Shown piece by piece: positions 5,837 to 5,899 of a stretch of DNA of 5,899 nucleotides. The notes under the pieces are model-generated. The model did no database searches and was not told the DNA's origin. It was given only the letters and a program-made list of their open reading frames with translations. This DNA comes from Candidatus Poribacteria bacterium. GTDB lineage: Bacteria; Poribacteria; WGA-4E; WGA-3G. Position 1 is the stretch's first letter. Each line of letters starts with the position of its first letter. Position numbers and translations under genes: made by a program. The DNA lies in NCBI GenBank assembly GCA_009845505.1, contig VXZL01000502.1:1-5899 (forward strand). The letters are read 5' to 3'.

Positions 5837-5869
5837 CCGGGCCCGGTAGGTGCGGTTTCTAACCGCACC
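5837..5869. repeat. Hairpin-forming intergenic repeat, copy 2
   Basis: The perfect stem GGTGCGGTT (5849-5857) / AACCGCACC (5861-5869) has a TCT loop and is preceded by the palindrome CCGGGCCCGG (5837-5846). The core resembles the copy at 2912-2932. The bases after it (5870-5899) are AT-rich without a run of T, so it is a poor intrinsic terminator. The element may continue past the right edge. Nothing coding is seen from 5779 to 5899. Confidence 0.6.
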
Positions 5870-5899
5870 GGTGCAGAGTGTCCAATTAATTCTAAGATC

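Noticed and set aside
5849..5869. Intrinsic terminator after the iron-sulfur subunit gene
   Set aside because: The stem is good but no run of T follows, and the element resembles a dispersed repeat also found at 2912-2932.

Overview
The window looks like a stretch of bacterial chromosome of moderate GC content. It has AT-rich intergenic regions and clear Shine-Dalgarno sites (AAGGAG or GGAGG). No phage, transposase, rRNA, tRNA or CRISPR genes are visible. The combination of a Gfo/Idh/MocA oxidoreductase, an HpcH/HpaI-type aldolase, a molybdenum-hydroxylase gene pair, a small membrane-anchored protein of no recognised family and short hairpin repeats between genes suggests an uncultivated lineage such as Candidatus Poribacteria. 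That assignment is inference from style and gene content; no marker gene is present.

Left region (1-986). A gene on the minus strand runs off the left edge. It encodes a single-pass membrane-anchored protein with a His-rich patch. Upstream of it is a textbook sigma-54 promoter (TGGCAC-N5-TTGCT, minus strand, 657-672). Beyond that lies a set of three inverted and direct 15-nt half-sites (716-771), including a perfect 30-bp palindrome. A sigma-70-type promoter (823-850) then faces the other way, towards a short possible leader ORF and the next gene.

Regulator (987-2057). This is a sigma-54 enhancer-binding protein with an AAA+ domain (Walker A, GAFTGA, Walker B) and a Fis-type helix-turn-helix but no sensory domain. 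A divergent sigma-54 activator, palindromes at an upstream-activating-site distance and a sigma-54 promoter together form a plausible self-contained circuit controlling the minus-strand gene. This is the most interesting feature of the window.

Central pair (2226-4222). A good sigma-70-like promoter precedes a GTG-started HpcH/HpaI-family aldolase-like gene. It seems to lack the end of its TIM barrel. A Gfo/Idh/MocA dehydrogenase follows 86 bases later, with a hairpin repeat between the two. They are probably co-transcribed and may act in catabolism of a sugar-derived or carboxylated compound.

Right pair (4357-5778). Another sigma-70-like promoter precedes the FAD-binding medium subunit and the [2Fe-2S] small subunit of a xanthine oxidase/CO dehydrogenase-type molybdenum hydroxylase. 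The large molybdopterin-binding subunit is absent from the window. The last 121 bases are non-coding and carry a second copy of the hairpin repeat. The substrate of this enzyme cannot be read from the two subunits present.
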